Below, piece after piece: positions 52,912 to 64,000 of a stretch of 64,000 nt of DNA. How positions within the stretch are numbered: position 1 is the first letter of the stretch; every line of letters starts with the position of its first letter. This DNA is from Candidatus Tyloplasma litorale (GTDB taxonomy: Bacteria > Bacillota_I > Bacilli_A > Mycoplasmatales > Hepatoplasmataceae): the NCBI GenBank assembly GCA_027943885.1, contig AP027078.1, positions 62,001 to 126,000 of the forward strand, given 5' to 3'. A model generated the notes under the pieces. It searched no databases. It was not told where the DNA came from and saw nothing but the letters and a program-made list of their open reading frames with translations. The position numbers were made by a program, and so were the translations under genes.

Positions 52912-55765
52912 TCTATTAACTAGGTCTTCATACACTTTTTTTAATTCATTGTTAAAAATTGAAGATATAATAAATTTTTCAATAAAAAATGGGTTTTCAA
53001 ATGCCTTTTTAATTGATAAAAATATAATGTATGGAGCTTCTAAATTTTATGAATTATGCTTAAAAAATAATATAAAACCTATTATTGGTATTCAAATAGA
53101 ATATGAAAATTTTAATGAAGTTATTATTGCCAAAAATTATAAAGGATATAAAGAATTAATTAGAATTTCTTCTTTCATTCAATTGAAAAAAGAACTTGTT
53201 ATTGATTATTCAAATTTAATAAAACCAAAAAATTATTTTATTCCTGTTTTGTATAAAAAAATAAGCGATGTTGAATCCTTAAAAATATTTCATTCTGTAA
53301 GTAACAAAGAATTCTCAGAAGCTTCAAGTCATTTTTTAAATAGAGAAGAATTTGAATTAATTAATGGCACAGAATTATTAAAAGAGGTAGATTCAATAAT
53401 AGATGAAGTTAATTTAGTTATTCCGGAAAAAATAAATGTCTTGCCTAGTTTTAAGGTTAAGGGTAAAAAAGTTGATTCTACTAAATATTTAGAAAAATTA
53501 CTAAAGCAATCACTTTCAAAATATTTAAAAATTAATAAAAATTTAGATAGAAAAAAATATATAGAAAGAACTTCTTATGAATTTTCAATTATTAAAAAAA
53601 TGAAATTTGAAAATTATTTTTTAATAGTTTCAGATATTGTTAATTGATCTAAAAATAAAGGAATATTTGTAGGCCCAGGAAGAGGTTCAGCACCTGGATC
53701 TATAATTTCATTTTTATTAAACATAACTATTGTAGATCCTATAGCAAATAATTTATTGTTTGAAAGATTTTTGAATCCTGAAAGAATATCAATGCCTGAT
53801 ATTGATATTGACTTTGAAGATACAAGAAGAGATGAGGTTATTAATTATATTGTAGAAAAATATGGGAAAGATAATGTTGCACAAATAATAACTTTTCAAA
53901 CTTTAAAAGCTAAAATGTCTTTTAAAGATGTTGCTAGAATAAAAAAATTATCTGCTTTAGAAGCAAATAACATAACAAAACTCCTTTCTGATAAACAAAC
54001 TTTAGAAGAAGCTTATGAAAACAAAAACGGAGCTTTTAGAAGAGCTATTTTAAAATCTGAATTATTAGAGGATATTTATAATACTGCAAAATTAATAGAA
54101 GGACTTCCAAGACAATATTCAACACATGCTGCAGGAATAGTAATTTCAGATGAGAAAATTTATAAATCAATTCCGATTCAAGAAGGCTATGGTGATATAA
54201 TTCAGACACAATATCCTATGAATTATATGGAATATAATGGTTTATTAAAAATAGATATTTTAGGATTAAAAAATCTTTCTTTTATAAATGAAACAATTCA
54301 TCAAATTGAACAAAATAATTCAATAAAAATCAATTTAAATAGAGATGTTGATTTTAATGATGAAAAAATTTATGAATATTTAGCCTCAGGTAAAACATCT
54401 GGGATTTTTCAATTAGAATCACCAGGTATGCGTTCTGTTTTAAAAAAAATAAATGTATCTAAATTTGAAGAGGTTGTTGCAAGTACTTCTTTATTTAGAC
54501 CAGGACCTAGTAAAATGATTCCTGAATTTGTGGCAAGAAAAGCAAAAGTGGCAAATATCGAATATCTTGATGAAAAAGTAAAAAAAATTTTGGAATCCAC
54601 CTATGGAATAATTGTTTATCAAGAACAAATAATTGAATTAGTACAAATTATTTCTAAATTTAGTTTGGCTAAAGCTGATATTTTAAGAAGAGCAATTGGT
54701 AAAAAGGATTTAAATGCAATTAAATCTTTAAAAGAAGAATTCTTTAATGGTGGCATTGAAAATAATTATAAAGAAGAAGATGTAAAAAAAATTTATGATT
54801 TAATTGTTGAATTTTCTAATTATGGATTTAATAGATCGCATGCTTTTTCTTATACAATTATTTCTTGTTGACTTACATGATTGAAAATAAATTATCCATT
54901 AGAATTTATGAATTCATTATTAAATTCAGTTATTGGCAATAATTCTAAAACTCCTGAATATATCTTGGAATGCGAAGATATGAATATTGAAGTTTGTGAA
55001 CCATCTATATTTAATTCTTCATCTAACTATTCAATAATAAATAATAAAATATTTATGGGATTTAAATCTATAAAAAAAATAGGTGATTCTGTAATAAAAA
55101 ATATAATAAATTTACAATCTAAAATAAACAAAGAAACAACAACCATTTATGATTTTTTTATTGAAGCAGCAAAAGCAGGAGTTTCATTTAATGTATTAAT
55201 TATTTTAATAAAATCTAATGCTTTAAGAGAATTGAATTTCAATAAACAAACACTTTTAGGAAATCTTGAAACAATAGAGGAATGATTAAAACTAATTACA
55301 GTAAAGAATGATGATGAAACTTTAACTTATGATGATTCAATAATTCCAAAACCTAAAATTCAAATATATCATTCTCCTTATGAAAAAGAATATTTTAGTG
55401 AAGTTTTTGGATTTTCATTAAATTCTAATGATTTAATGAAAAGAATTAGAGAAGTAGAAAAAAATTTAAAAAATAAAAAAATTATAGACGATTTAGATGA
55501 ATATGAACAAGATAAAGTTGTTGTTTTTATTGCTGAAATTATTTCTATAAAAGAAATAACTACTAAAAATGGAGAAAAAATGGCTTTTATAGATTTAAAT
55601 AATGGTAAAAATAAAATTAATGCAACTTTTTGACCTAGAGTATATCAAAAATTCATTGATAAAATTGCAATTTCCAAAATTCTCTTATTTCAAGGAAAAA
55701 TGGATTTAAAAAGAAAGCCTGGGATAATTATTAATAATATAAAGGAAATAGAAAATGAAAAATAA
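52898..55765 (+). CDS. dnaE: DNA polymerase III alpha subunit (DnaE type), PHP metal site lost
   Basis: 955-aa replicative polymerase. The catalytic core holds the Asp pair in MPDIDIDFEDTRR, GPGRGSAPGSIISFLL, THAAGIVIS, FRPGPSKMIPEFV and GFNRSHAFSYTI; a C-terminal OB fold (about residues 870-930) follows helix-hairpin-helix elements. The N-terminal PHP domain is still recognisable (MYGASKFYELCLKNNIKPIIG) but its metal motifs are gone: the HLHVHS position reads LLTRSSY and TDH reads LIDK, so it cannot proofread. A separate PolC is expected elsewhere in the genome. Starts within nrnA; overlaps the exonuclease gene by 11 bases. Confidence 0.94.
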
Positions 55766-56645
55766 AAAGCAAGTTTTACTAATTGATGGAAATTCTTTAT
55801 TGTATAAATCATTTTATGCATCATATTTTCTTTTAGAAAAACAATCAGGAAGGGATGATCGTGGAAATCCAATAAATGCATTAAGAACATTTTCCACAAT
55901 GATAATAAATTTAATAGAAATATTTGAAAATGCCAATATATTTGTGGCTTTTGATAAGAAAGGTTTGGAAACATATAGAACAAGTTTTTCTTTTTATAAA
56001 GATAATCGTAAAAAAATGCCTGAAGAATTAATTATTCAAAAACCTTTAATTGTTGAATTTTTAAATATGATGGGAATAAAACATTTTTCTTCAATAAAAC
56101 ATGAAGCTGATGATATTATTGGTATTTTAGCCAAAAAATTTTCTAAACAAAACATAAAAGTTGAAATAATAACTTCAGATAAAGATCTTCTTCAATTAGT
56201 TGATGATAATATAAGTATTCATATATCAAAAACAGGAGTTTCAGAAATGATTAATTATAATAAATTTAATTTTAATGAATTGTATTATGGCTTAAATCCT
56301 AATCAAGTCATAGAATTAAAAGGCATAATGGGTGATTCTTCTGATAATTTAAAAGGAATAAAAGGAATAGGTGAAAAAGGTGCAGTTTCATTGCTTAAAA
56401 AATATGGAACATTAGAAAACATTTATGAGAATAAAAATGAATTATCTAATTCTTTAAAAAGTAAATTGGAAGAAGGAATTGAAATGGGAAGATTATGTAA
56501 AAAAATTGCAACAATAATGACAAATGATGATATTAATATAAATTTTGAATCTTTATCTTTTGAAATACCTTCTAAAGATGAATTAATAAATTTTTTAAGA
56601 TATTATTCAATACATTCTTTGGCAAATAAATTGGAGAGAAAATGA
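55755..56645 (+). CDS. 5'-3' exonuclease (PolA N-terminal type, stand-alone)
   Basis: 296-aa flap nuclease that removes RNA primers. Acidic metal-site residues are in LLIDGNSLLYKSFYA, VAFDKKG, KHEADDIIGILA, IITSDKDLLQLV and GIMGDSSDNLKGIKGIGEKG. There is no polymerase domain, the usual state in mollicutes. AAAGGAAA site before the ATG inside the end of dnaE. It overlaps coaE by four bases, ATGA style. Confidence 0.95.
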   Translation: MKNKKQVLLIDGNSLLYKSFYASYFLLEKQSGRDDRGNPINALRTFSTMIINLIEIFENANIFVAFDKKGLETYRTSFSFYKDNRKKMPEELIIQKPLIVEFLNMMGIKHFSSIKHEADDIIGILAKKFSKQNIKVEIITSDKDLLQLVDDNISIHISKTGVSEMINYNKFNFNELYYGLNPNQVIELKGIMGDSSDNLKGIKGIGEKGAVSLLKKYGTLENIYENKNELSNSLKSKLEEGIEMGRLCKKIATIMTNDDININFESLSFEIPSKDELINFLRYYSIHSLANKLERK

Positions 56646-57190
56646 TTTTAGTATTAGTAGGATCACCACTTTCTGGAAAAACAACAATATTAAAAAAATT
56701 AAATGAAAAAAATATAAAAGTATTTAGTGCAGATGTATTTGTTAATAATATTTATAAAAAAGGTGAGTTGGGTTATGAAATTATTAGAAAAGAATTAGGA
56801 AATGATTTTGTTGGAGAATCTAAAGTTAACAAAAGAAAATTAGCAGAATGATGTTCAGAAAATTCTGATAATATAAATAAATTGAATTCATTAATTCATC
56901 CATTAATTTATAATTACCTTGAAGATAAAGATAATTATGTAGCAGAATTACCAATTGTTTCAAATTCTCATATTAAATTTAAATATGATAAATTAGTTTA
57001 TGTTAAAGCTTCAGATGAAGTGATTAGAAATAGATTTATATCTAAAAAAATAGAAAATCCAATATTTATTAATAAAATTATTAATGATTGAAAAAAAATA
57101 GATATTAAATTTGATTTAGTAATAGATACAACTGAAAATATAACAAATAATGATATTGACAAAATATTAAGTTTATTAAATAATGAATAA
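56642..57190 (+). CDS. coaE: Dephospho-CoA kinase
   Basis: 182-aa last enzyme of coenzyme A synthesis. P-loop VGSPLSGKTTI (usual GLTGGIGSGKS altered), SADVFVNNIY, LIHPLIYNYL and AELPIVSNSH fit the family; the protein is slightly short. Two TGA(Trp). ATG overlaps the exonuclease stop. The polA-coaE-dnaB-dnaI neighbourhood is conserved in Firmicutes and supports the call. Confidence 0.88.
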
Positions 57191-58289
57191 AAATTTTAGT
57201 TTGAATTCTAAATACCAATCCAAAATGTCATTCGAAGAATATTCATCAATGAATGACATTTTGGTTTTATATTACTTGCCTTTAATTAGAGTTAATGCAT
57301 TTTCTTTATATTTATTTTTGATTTCTGAATCTAAAAATAAATTAGTAAAAGAAGAATTTATTCCAATAGATAGAATCACTTCGATTATGAATTTATCAAT
57401 TTCTAAAATAGAAGCTGCAATAAAAAATTTAGAAATAATTAATTTACTAGAAGTTTATTTTTTTCAAGATCATTTTATTTTTAATCTTAAAAAACCCTTA
57501 ACTTCTAAGGAATTTAATTCTTCTAAACAAATGATAAATATGCTTTCTAATAAAATAAGTAATGATGATTTAATGATTAATAATTCAAAATTTTCTTTAA
57601 CAAGTAATTTTGAATTTGAAAAATTTGAAAAAATAACAAGCAAAATTGAATTAACAGTAAGTAGAGATTCTGAATTACTAAATAATTATTTTAATGTTTC
57701 TTATGATTTTGATTTAGTAAAAAAAATATTAAAATCAAGAGATGTTGACTTAAGTAAATTTTGAACTATTGATTTGGAAAAAAAATTGTTAGATTTTGTT
57801 TCTATTAATTATATAAATTCTTTTGATTTGGTTATTGAAATAATAAAGGAAAATCAAAACAAAAATTTTAATATAAATAATTTAATAAATAATTTAGAAA
57901 AAAATTATAAGAATAAAGTAAATTTAATAGATTTATTTGATTCAAATATTAGAACTAAATTGGATTTTTTAAAAAAAGTAACACCTAAAAATTTTATTTT
58001 ATATAAAAAAAATAGAAATTTATTAAATAGTGAAATTGAAATGATTTTAAAATTGAAAACAAAATATAACTTGGATGATTTTAAAATTAATATTTTAATA
58101 GATTATTCCATGATAATAAATGATGGAATTATAAATAATAAATATATTTATAAAATAGCTGAAACAATAGTTAAAGAAAATTTAGATTCTTCAGAAAAAA
58201 TTGTTCAACATTTAAAAACTTCTTATAAATTGAAAAATAATAAAAATAGTAAAAATAATTCTAATATAAAAATTGAGAGGTTTGAATAA
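57183..58289 (+). CDS. Replication initiation protein DnaB/DnaD-like (Bacillus DnaB)
   Basis: 368-aa protein likely to help load the replicative helicase at the origin. The N-terminal half looks like the winged-helix DnaB/DnaD domain (LSISKIEAAIKNLEIINLLEVY), the C-terminal half is helical with an end KIAETIVKENLDSSEKIVQHL (in part) typical of DnaD tails. Identity rests mostly on position between coaE and dnaI. It starts inside the coaE stop. A perfect 14-bp inverted repeat lies in codons 13-28 (57220-57264). Confidence 0.75.
57220..57264 (+). repeat. Perfect 14-bp inverted repeat near the start of the DnaB/DnaD-like gene
   Basis: CCAAAATGTCATTC (57220-57233) and GAATGACATTTTGG (57251-57264) are exact complements with a 17-base loop, inside the coding sequence. 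No T run follows, so it is not a terminator. Confidence 0.9.
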
Positions 58290-58290
58290 T

Positions 58291-59121
58291 ATGGAAATAA
58301 TTAAATTAAGAAAAATAATAGATAAAAATAAAGAAATAAGTAATGTTTTAAAAGATTGCAGCGATGAATTTCTATTGAAAAATTTACCATTAATTTTATC
58401 TGCTTTAGATCCTGAAAATATTAATAATGATTATAAAATTGAATTAAAATTAATTAACAATGAACTAACTTGAAATTATGTTCCTAACACTAAAGAAACA
58501 AAGGAAATGTATAAAATAGAAACTATTAAACAAAATTATATTTATAAATTACCTAAGGATTTGGAAAAACAATATTTAATAGATTTAAATGATGTTAAAT
58601 GAACCAATAACAAAAAGTTTTTATATCCAGAAATAAAAAGAGTTTTTGATGCTTTTTCAAATAATAAGAGGCCTGATAATGTTAAAGGATTTTGAATTAG
58701 TGGTTCTTTTCAAACAGGAAAATCATTTGTTTCCATTGCACTTCTTAATATGTTGGCATTTAAAGGAATAAAAGTATCATTTATTAATTTACCGGAATTT
58801 ATAATTAAAACACAAGAAGAATTTTCTAAAGTGGAAAACAAAATAAATTTACTAGAGCAAGCAAAAAGTCCAGAAATTTTGGTTATTGATGATGTTGGTT
58901 CTGAAAGGCCAACTATTTGATTTAAAGAAAATATATTTTTACCATTAATTGATCATCGATTAAAATCTAAAAAAACAACAATATTCACTTCTTCATTATC
59001 AATCAATAAATATTTATATAGAATAACAGATAGAACTAAAAATCCAGAAACAGATAAATATACAAATAAAAGAATATTATCAATAATAAATTCTTTAATA
59101 GAAAAAGAGGTGAATATTTAA
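58291..59121 (+). CDS. dnaI: Primosomal protein DnaI (helicase loader)
   Basis: 276-aa AAA+ ATPase that loads the replicative helicase. Walker A is SGSFQTGKSFVSI, Walker B EILVIDDVGSE, with sensor region TTIFTSSLSINKY. The N-terminal helicase-binding part (about residues 1-110) lacks the Cys cluster seen in Bacillus DnaI. GAGAGG site at the end of the upstream gene. Five TGA(Trp) or so. Partner helicase is at 5717. Confidence 0.88.
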
Positions 59122-59122
59122 A

Positions 59123-60403
59123 TTGGAAACCTACTTACTTATTTTATTTTTAATTATATTATTACTTTTAGTTTTTCTTTCTGCACTTTTTTCATTTTCT
59201 GAAATGGCAATATCATCAATTAATAAAACTAGATTAATGGTAATAGCAAATGATGAAAAATATAGTTCAAAATCACACAAACAAGCTAATAGAGTCCTTC
59301 ATTTTATTGAAAACTACAATGAACATATAACTGCAATTGTTATATTTAATAACATTGTAAATATTTTATTCACAACTTTAGCAACAGTGTTTTTTATTGC
59401 AATAGCAAATAAATTTTTTGATCCTGAAAATGCAGAATCTATTGGTCCAATTATGTCATTTTCAATTATGACTCCATTTGTTATTATTTTTGGTGAAATA
59501 ATTCCTAAGCAATTAGCTAAAAAATTTCCTGAATCAGGAACAATGAAATTATCATGAACACTTTATATTGTTAATTTGATCATGAAACCAATAACTGCTT
59601 TTCTTGGGAAAATTATTAAAGAAGAAGATAATTCTGCATTTAATTCTGATGAGGAAATAAATTTAGCCATTTCCCAAGCAACTGAAGCTGGGATAACTTC
59701 TTCATTTGAACAAAATATAATAAAAAAATTATTAGAAATTGATGAAATGAAAATTAGCAAAATAATGATCCCTGCAAATAAAGTTTCTACATTGTCTGAT
59801 AAGGACAACAAAACAAAAGTTAATTTAGTTTTAAGAAAAGAAAATTATACTAGGTTTCCTATTCTAAATGATGATAATAAAGTTGTTTCCTTATTTTCTG
59901 CTAGAAAATACTTAATTGATAAATTAAAAGATCAAACTAAAGATTTGATTGAATATCAATTTGATTTTTCAAAATTTGATGTAGATGAAAATCCCTTTCA
60001 TGTTTTCGAAACATTGAGAAATAGAAGAGAAAGAATGGGTATTATAATCGATTCTAAAAATGAATTTCTTGGTATTGTTACAATAGAGGATATTATAGAA
60101 TTAATGTTAGGAGAAATTTATGATGAGGATGATGTTAAAAAAGATGGTGTTTATACAATTAATAATTCATCTTACATAATTAATTCAAATGTTAATGTAG
60201 GTTATTGATTGAAAAATTATGAACCCAAAATAAATTTCCCCATTAAGTATAAAGAAATGAATATTGAACAATGATTTAAAACTATTTCAGGCATTCAAAA
60301 TGTAGAGCCTGGACAAAATTACACTTATAAAAATTTAATAATTTGAACAAAAATTGATAAATATGAAAATGATTCAATAATTTTTGAAATTGATATAGTT
60401 TAA
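59123..60403 (+). CDS. CNNM/CorC-family membrane protein with CBS pair
   Basis: 426-aa protein of the hemolysin-C/CorC/CNNM group, thought to move or sense Mg2+ or Co2+. CNNM transmembrane domain (about residues 1-190; SALFSFSEMAISSIN, FGEIIPKQLAKKFPE), a CBS pair (about 205-330; ISKIMIPANKV, GIVTIEDIIELMLGEIYDE) and a C-terminal CorC_HlyC domain follow in order. It starts with TTG at 59123, one base after dnaI, placed by AGAGGTGA. Second Mg2+-related gene here after mgtE. Confidence 0.9.
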
Positions 60404-60475
60404 AGTAAAAAATCTTTTAGTTTATTTTTTTATTTTGGTGTAATATTAAAATATAATTATTAATGTAAATTAATT

Positions 60476-61660
60476 ATGGTTAATAGAAAGATAAAATTAT
60501 TACAACCTTCAAAAATAAAAATCAGCAAAAGTAAAACAATTGCTATTTTAACATCATCTGCAATAATTTCTGCTTTTGCAATTTATTATTTTATTGTTGC
60601 TGCTCAATTATATGTACCTGGTTTAGCAGGGTTATCTAATGGTATTTCATATACAATAAATGATATTGCTGGTAATTGAGTAAATGGTGGTGGAGATTGA
60701 GGGAGTGATAACTTTAGCAGAGCTACTGCTGATACAATAATTTATTGAATTATTTATATATTATTCAATATTCCAGTTATTATTTTTACTATAAGATGAT
60801 ATTCAAGAAGGTTTTTTTTCTTATCAATTTATTACTTTTTTATAAATTTTATTGCTTCAATGTTTTTTTCTAATGTCCCAGGATTTAATTCTTCAATAAT
60901 AGATATTTCTAATGACATTACAGATGCAGCAGAATCCCTTATTGTCTTAATGTATGCATTAATTGGTGGCCTTATATATGGTATAGCTATTGGTATGGCT
61001 TTTAAAGTTGGTGCTTGTACAATGGGGTTAGATCCTGTTGCTAAATTTATTGCTCGTGAAAAAAATATGAATATAGCTCCTATATTATTTGTTTTTACAA
61101 TTATCAATACTACTGTTTGAATAGTAATAAGATATTGAACAATTCCTATTCATAATTCTAATGTTGAAGTTGTTGATTCTTTTGATAATTTTATTCAAAA
61201 CACATTTTTATCTGCTAATTATGTTGGTTCTTGATTATTTGTTGGTGTTTATTCAAGTGTCACTGGTGCTATTTATGCTTCAAATAAAAAAGTTCAGGTT
61301 TTTGTAACAACACAAAAAACAGAAAAAATATCAGATTATTTTAATTCAATAAGTTACCATAGAGGACACACAATATTTAATGTTCAAGGTGGTTATTCTA
61401 AAGAGAGTAAAAAATCTTTACAAATGATTGTTAATATTGAAGAAATGTATGATGTAGTTGAAAAAATTGCTGCAATAGATAATAAAGCTTTTATAACTAT
61501 TCAAGAATTAAAAAAAGTTTATGATGTTCGAGATTGAAGAACAATGACCGAAGAAGATAAGGCTAAAGAATTACAAAGAATAAAAAACGAAGAAAAACGA
61601 AGAAAAAGAAGAGAAACAAAATCTAAGGTTTTTGATGACAAAAAGAAAGAAAAAAAATAA
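60476..61660 (+). CDS. YitT-family membrane protein (DUF161 plus DUF2179)
   Basis: 394-aa protein of unknown function. About five or six membrane helices (residues about 22-270) carry the YitT pattern (FIVAAQLYVPGLAGLSNGI, GLIYGIAIGMAFKVGACTMGLDPVA in part), followed by a ferredoxin-like DUF2179 domain (VFVTTQKTEKISDYF, RGHTIFNVQGGYS, FITIQELKKVYD) and a very basic Lys/Arg-rich tail of about 35 residues. The family is common in Firmicutes and mollicutes in multiple copies. Ends in a palindromic terminator shared with rmuC. Confidence 0.88.
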
Positions 61661-61683
61661 GCATTTAAATGCTTATTTTTTTA
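61652..61683. terminator. Bidirectional terminator between the YitT gene and rmuC
   Basis: Palindrome AAATAAGCATTT/AAATGCTTATTT with A and T runs on both sides, covering the stops of both convergent genes. Confidence 0.88.
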
Positions 61684-63067
61684 TTTCTTTTACTTTTTTA
61701 TTGACACCTAAATGTTTAATTGCTTCTTCAGTTTTCTTTTTGAAATTAGGCATATGTTTATTAAAACCAGTATTTAATTTATCAACACCTTCTGACACAT
61801 TATTATAGAAATCAATCATATGTTTTGTTGCTGTTTCAAATAAAATTCTTATATTTTCCATATTTTTTATTGAATCAAATTTTTGATTTAAACTATATAA
61901 TGTTGAAACGAAACTTATCAAATTATTTGGAGAAGTTATATGGATATTTATTTTTTCCATTTTCTTTAAAATTTCTTGATTTTCATTGAATAATGTATTA
62001 AAAATATTTTCACTTGGTAAAACCATTATTCCTCATGATAAAGTGTTTTCTTTATCTAAATATTTATTTGCTATTTTTTTACCTTGTTCTTTTACTTTAG
62101 AAATGTATTTTTTATCAATTATAAATTTTCCATCATCATCAATTTCATTTGGTATTAATGATTTAGAATCGACAGGCAATCATTTTATTGAATCAAAATT
62201 TGTTCCAGGTTCTAAATTTAATCCAAATTCAACTCTTCCCTCTCCAACAGGTAAATTTTTAACTCATTGAACACCTGGATTTCCAAAATAATTTTGTAAT
62301 ATATTTTCTAGATGTATTTCTGAAAATTTACCTTGTTTTCCTGAACTTCTAAAAACCTTATTTAATTCATTAGTATGTTCTAAAATCATATTGGTTTTGC
62401 TTTCAATATCTTTTTTTAGATCATTTTTATCTTTAGTCATTAAACTTAATTCATTTTTTTTCTGTTCTAATTCATCTTTTGATCTTTGGAAATCTTCTTG
62501 AATTTTTTGTTTTTCAATGTCGTGATTTTTTCTTAATTCTTCAATAGTATTTTTAAGTTCTTGATTTTCTTTTTCTTTTCCTTCACTAGATTTAGTTTTT
62601 AAATCTAATTCAGTTTCAATTTGAATTTTCTCATTAGTTATTTTTTGTATTTCTAAATTTTTATTACTAATTTCTTCTTTAATTATTTCAATTTCTCTTT
62701 TTAATGAATTATTAATATTTTTTTCATCATTATTTTTTTCAATTAATAAATTATATTTAGTTTCAATTTCTTTTTTTTCAATATTTAATAAATTCAAATT
62801 AGTATTTAATTTTTCAATTTCTCTTTTTAAATTATTATCATTTAATTGAAATTCATCATTTCTTTTTTTTAAAAATCCTATTTCTATTTTTAATTCAGTT
62901 TCTCTTTCTGGATTAATTAAATTGAATTCCTTTTCATTAATGATTAATTCATTTAGAATAGAAGATTCAATATTGTTTAAAATATCATTTCAAGCAAAAA
63001 CTCTTCTAAGTAAACCAGTTTTTCTATATTTTGATATTATTGTTTCAATTTCATCTTTATTAATCAT
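61673..63067 (-). CDS. rmuC: DNA recombination protein RmuC
   Basis: 464-aa protein linked to limiting inversions at repeats. An N-terminal coiled coil of more than 200 residues (Glu/Lys/Asn-rich) leads into the RmuC nuclease-like domain: GKQGKFSEIHLENIL, VKNLPVGEGRVEFGL, LPVDSKSLIP and GIMVLPSENIFN. The frame is open through several Trp TGA codons from ATG 63067. RmuC often has an N-terminal membrane helix; none is seen here. It overlaps the end of ppa by eight bases, so the two share a message. Confidence 0.9.
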
Positions 63068-63596
63068 ATTTTTCTGGATTTTCAATTTTCATTTTTTCTA
63101 TGAATTTATCCTTATCCATTTTTCCATATTTATTAAATAATTCTAAACTTTTATTGTATTCAGAAATTGCATATTCTTTGCCTTCGAAACCTTCAATTCT
63201 ACATTTTTTATTTTGTAAATTTTTATAATTTTCAAAAAAATCTTTCATTTCTTTGAACATATGTTCAGGAATATCACCCATATTTTTAATGTGATTATAT
63301 CTAGGATCTACATCAATGACTCCAATTATTTTTGTGTCTGTTTCCCCTCCATCTATCATCTTCATTGCACCAATAACTCTAATTGGAACAATTGAGCTTG
63401 GTAAAAAAGATTGATCAGCTAATATTAAAACATCTAATGGATCACCATCTCAATCTAATGTATTTTCAAAAAATCCATAATTTAATGGATATCTCATAGA
63501 ACCAAATAAGATTCTATCTATTTTTAATTTTCCATCTTCGATTTCATATTTAATGTTTGAATTTTTTGGAATTTCAATTATTGCATTTATTTTCAT
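63060..63596 (-). CDS. ppa: Inorganic pyrophosphatase (soluble, family I)
   Basis: 178-aa enzyme hydrolysing PPi to drive biosynthesis. Start [18 protein letters not shown], substrate site [13 protein letters not shown], and the metal-binding triad [12 protein letters not shown] are complete; [15 protein letters not shown] follows. A strong TGGAGG site precedes the ATG on the minus strand. Trp TGA in DWDGD. First gene of ppa-rmuC. Confidence 0.96.
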
Positions 63597-63627
63597 AATC
63601 CTCCACACATGTTATTATTATAATATA

Positions 63628-63633
63628 TATAAT
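63628..63633 (+). promoter_or_regulatory. -10 box before the ECF S-component gene
   Basis: TATAAT (another copy at 63619-63624) nine bases before the GTG at 63643, without a ribosome site; a leaderless message is likely. Confidence 0.5.
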
Positions 63634-63642
63634 ATAAATATC

Positions 63643-64000
63643 GTGAATAAAAAAATTAAGAATTTAGCAAAAACTTCAATGTTTCTATCAATTGCATCAT
63701 TGTTGGCTATTCTTGAAATTCCTCTTTTTAATGATGTGATTAATATGGAATTTTCATTAATAGCTGTTTTCATTTCTAGAAGATATATAGGTTTATTAAA
63801 TTCTGTAATAATTTGTTTTGTTTATCCTTGATTTTCAATTTTTGGTCCAAATGGTAATCCTGTTGGCGCATTATTTTTACTTTTACAATCAATTTTTGTT
63901 CTTTTTATTGATTATATATTCAATAAAAATAATTATTCTTTTTTAGGAATTATTCTAGTTATAATATTAGGCACAATATGATCAATGATTATAAATGGTT
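63643..64000 (+). CDS. ECF transporter S component, vitamin uptake (3' end outside window)
   Basis: First 119 residues of a small membrane protein, still open at the window edge. It starts KKIKNLAKTSMFLSIASLLAILEIPLF, a pattern (given in part) of energy-coupling-factor substrate-binding subunits such as RibU or FolT, with EIPLF and later GLLNSVIICFVYPW segments. Four or more membrane helices are seen so far. The GTG at 63643 fits the near-leaderless promoter; the next ATG at about 63679 would cut the first basic residues. The vitamin cannot be told. The shared EcfA/EcfT module is not in the window. Confidence 0.65.

Noticed and set aside
63553-63642. Longer ECF S-component frame starting at 63553
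   Set aside because: It overlaps the start of ppa on the other strand and precedes both TATAAT boxes; GTG 63643 is favoured.

Overview
The window is a 64 kb piece of a strongly AT-rich bacterial chromosome that reads UGA as tryptophan. Nearly every long gene (lysS is an exception) is interrupted by in-frame TGA at Trp positions and reads through cleanly under translation table 4. With a wall-less style gene set, PTS-based sugar uptake, a Firmicute-like replication-initiation set (coaE, dnaB/DnaD-like, dnaI) and CCA encoded in the tRNA genes, this points to the Mollicutes. The gene content fits the Spiroplasma/Entomoplasma/mycoides or Hepatoplasma-like side rather than the most reduced mycoplasmas, but I cannot name a genus. 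Almost everything is on the + strand; only rpsD (about 48.3-48.9 kb) and the ppa-rmuC pair (61.7-63.6 kb) are on the - strand. No insertion sequence, prophage or CRISPR array is visible, and no gap between genes exceeds about 220 bp.

Layout. 0-7 kb: 3' part of lysS, a degenerate AsnA homologue, then rpsF-ssb-rpsR-gdpP-dnaB with rplI missing from its usual place. 7-16.7 kb: secG, rnr, smpB, tmRNA, a membrane protein with decayed GGDEF/EAL-like domains, the diadenylate cyclase cdaA, deoD, mgtE, tRNA-Ser and cls. 16.7-26.5 kb: tRNA-Gly and the core PTS (ptsI, crr, ptsH), interleaved with a PnuC-like transporter, a degenerate MurQ paralogue, a MurP-like EIIBC plus intact MurQ, and an ABC transporter whose ATPase has a coiled-coil insertion. 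26.5-31.9 kb: an unknown polytopic membrane protein, ligA and a KtrB/TrkH potassium channel. 31.9-37.4 kb: DNA-precursor genes tdk, thyA, folA, nrdI, nrdE, nrdF. 37.4-45.2 kb: another MurQ-like SIS protein, the fructose-type PTS EIIABC, manA, tRNA-Cys, a phosphohexomutase and a MATE exporter. 45.2-49 kb: the isolated secY-adk-map-infA tail of the spc operon and rpsD. 49-59.1 kb: an overlapping chain of EzrA-like, thiI, nrnA, dnaE, a 5'-3' exonuclease, coaE, a DnaB/DnaD-like protein and dnaI. 59.1-64 kb: a CorC/CNNM protein, a YitT-family protein, rmuC and ppa (reverse), and the start of an ECF S component.

How the genes fit together. EI, HPr and EIIA-Glc (Crr) form a complete phosphorelay that can feed the MurP-like EIIBC, which has no IIA of its own. 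MurQ would then turn imported MurNAc-6-phosphate into GlcNAc-6-phosphate and lactate, an unusual carbon route for a cell without a wall. The fructose-type EIIABC overlaps manA and stands close to the phosphohexomutase, giving a hexose-phosphate module. Two SIS proteins related to MurQ but lacking its catalytic motif stand beside these PTS genes. CdaA (synthesis) and GdpP (breakdown) give a c-di-AMP cycle next to a catalytically dead-looking EAL-type membrane protein. Many free-standing genes start only a few bases after a TATAAT box and have no Shine-Dalgarno sequence, suggesting leaderless mRNAs.
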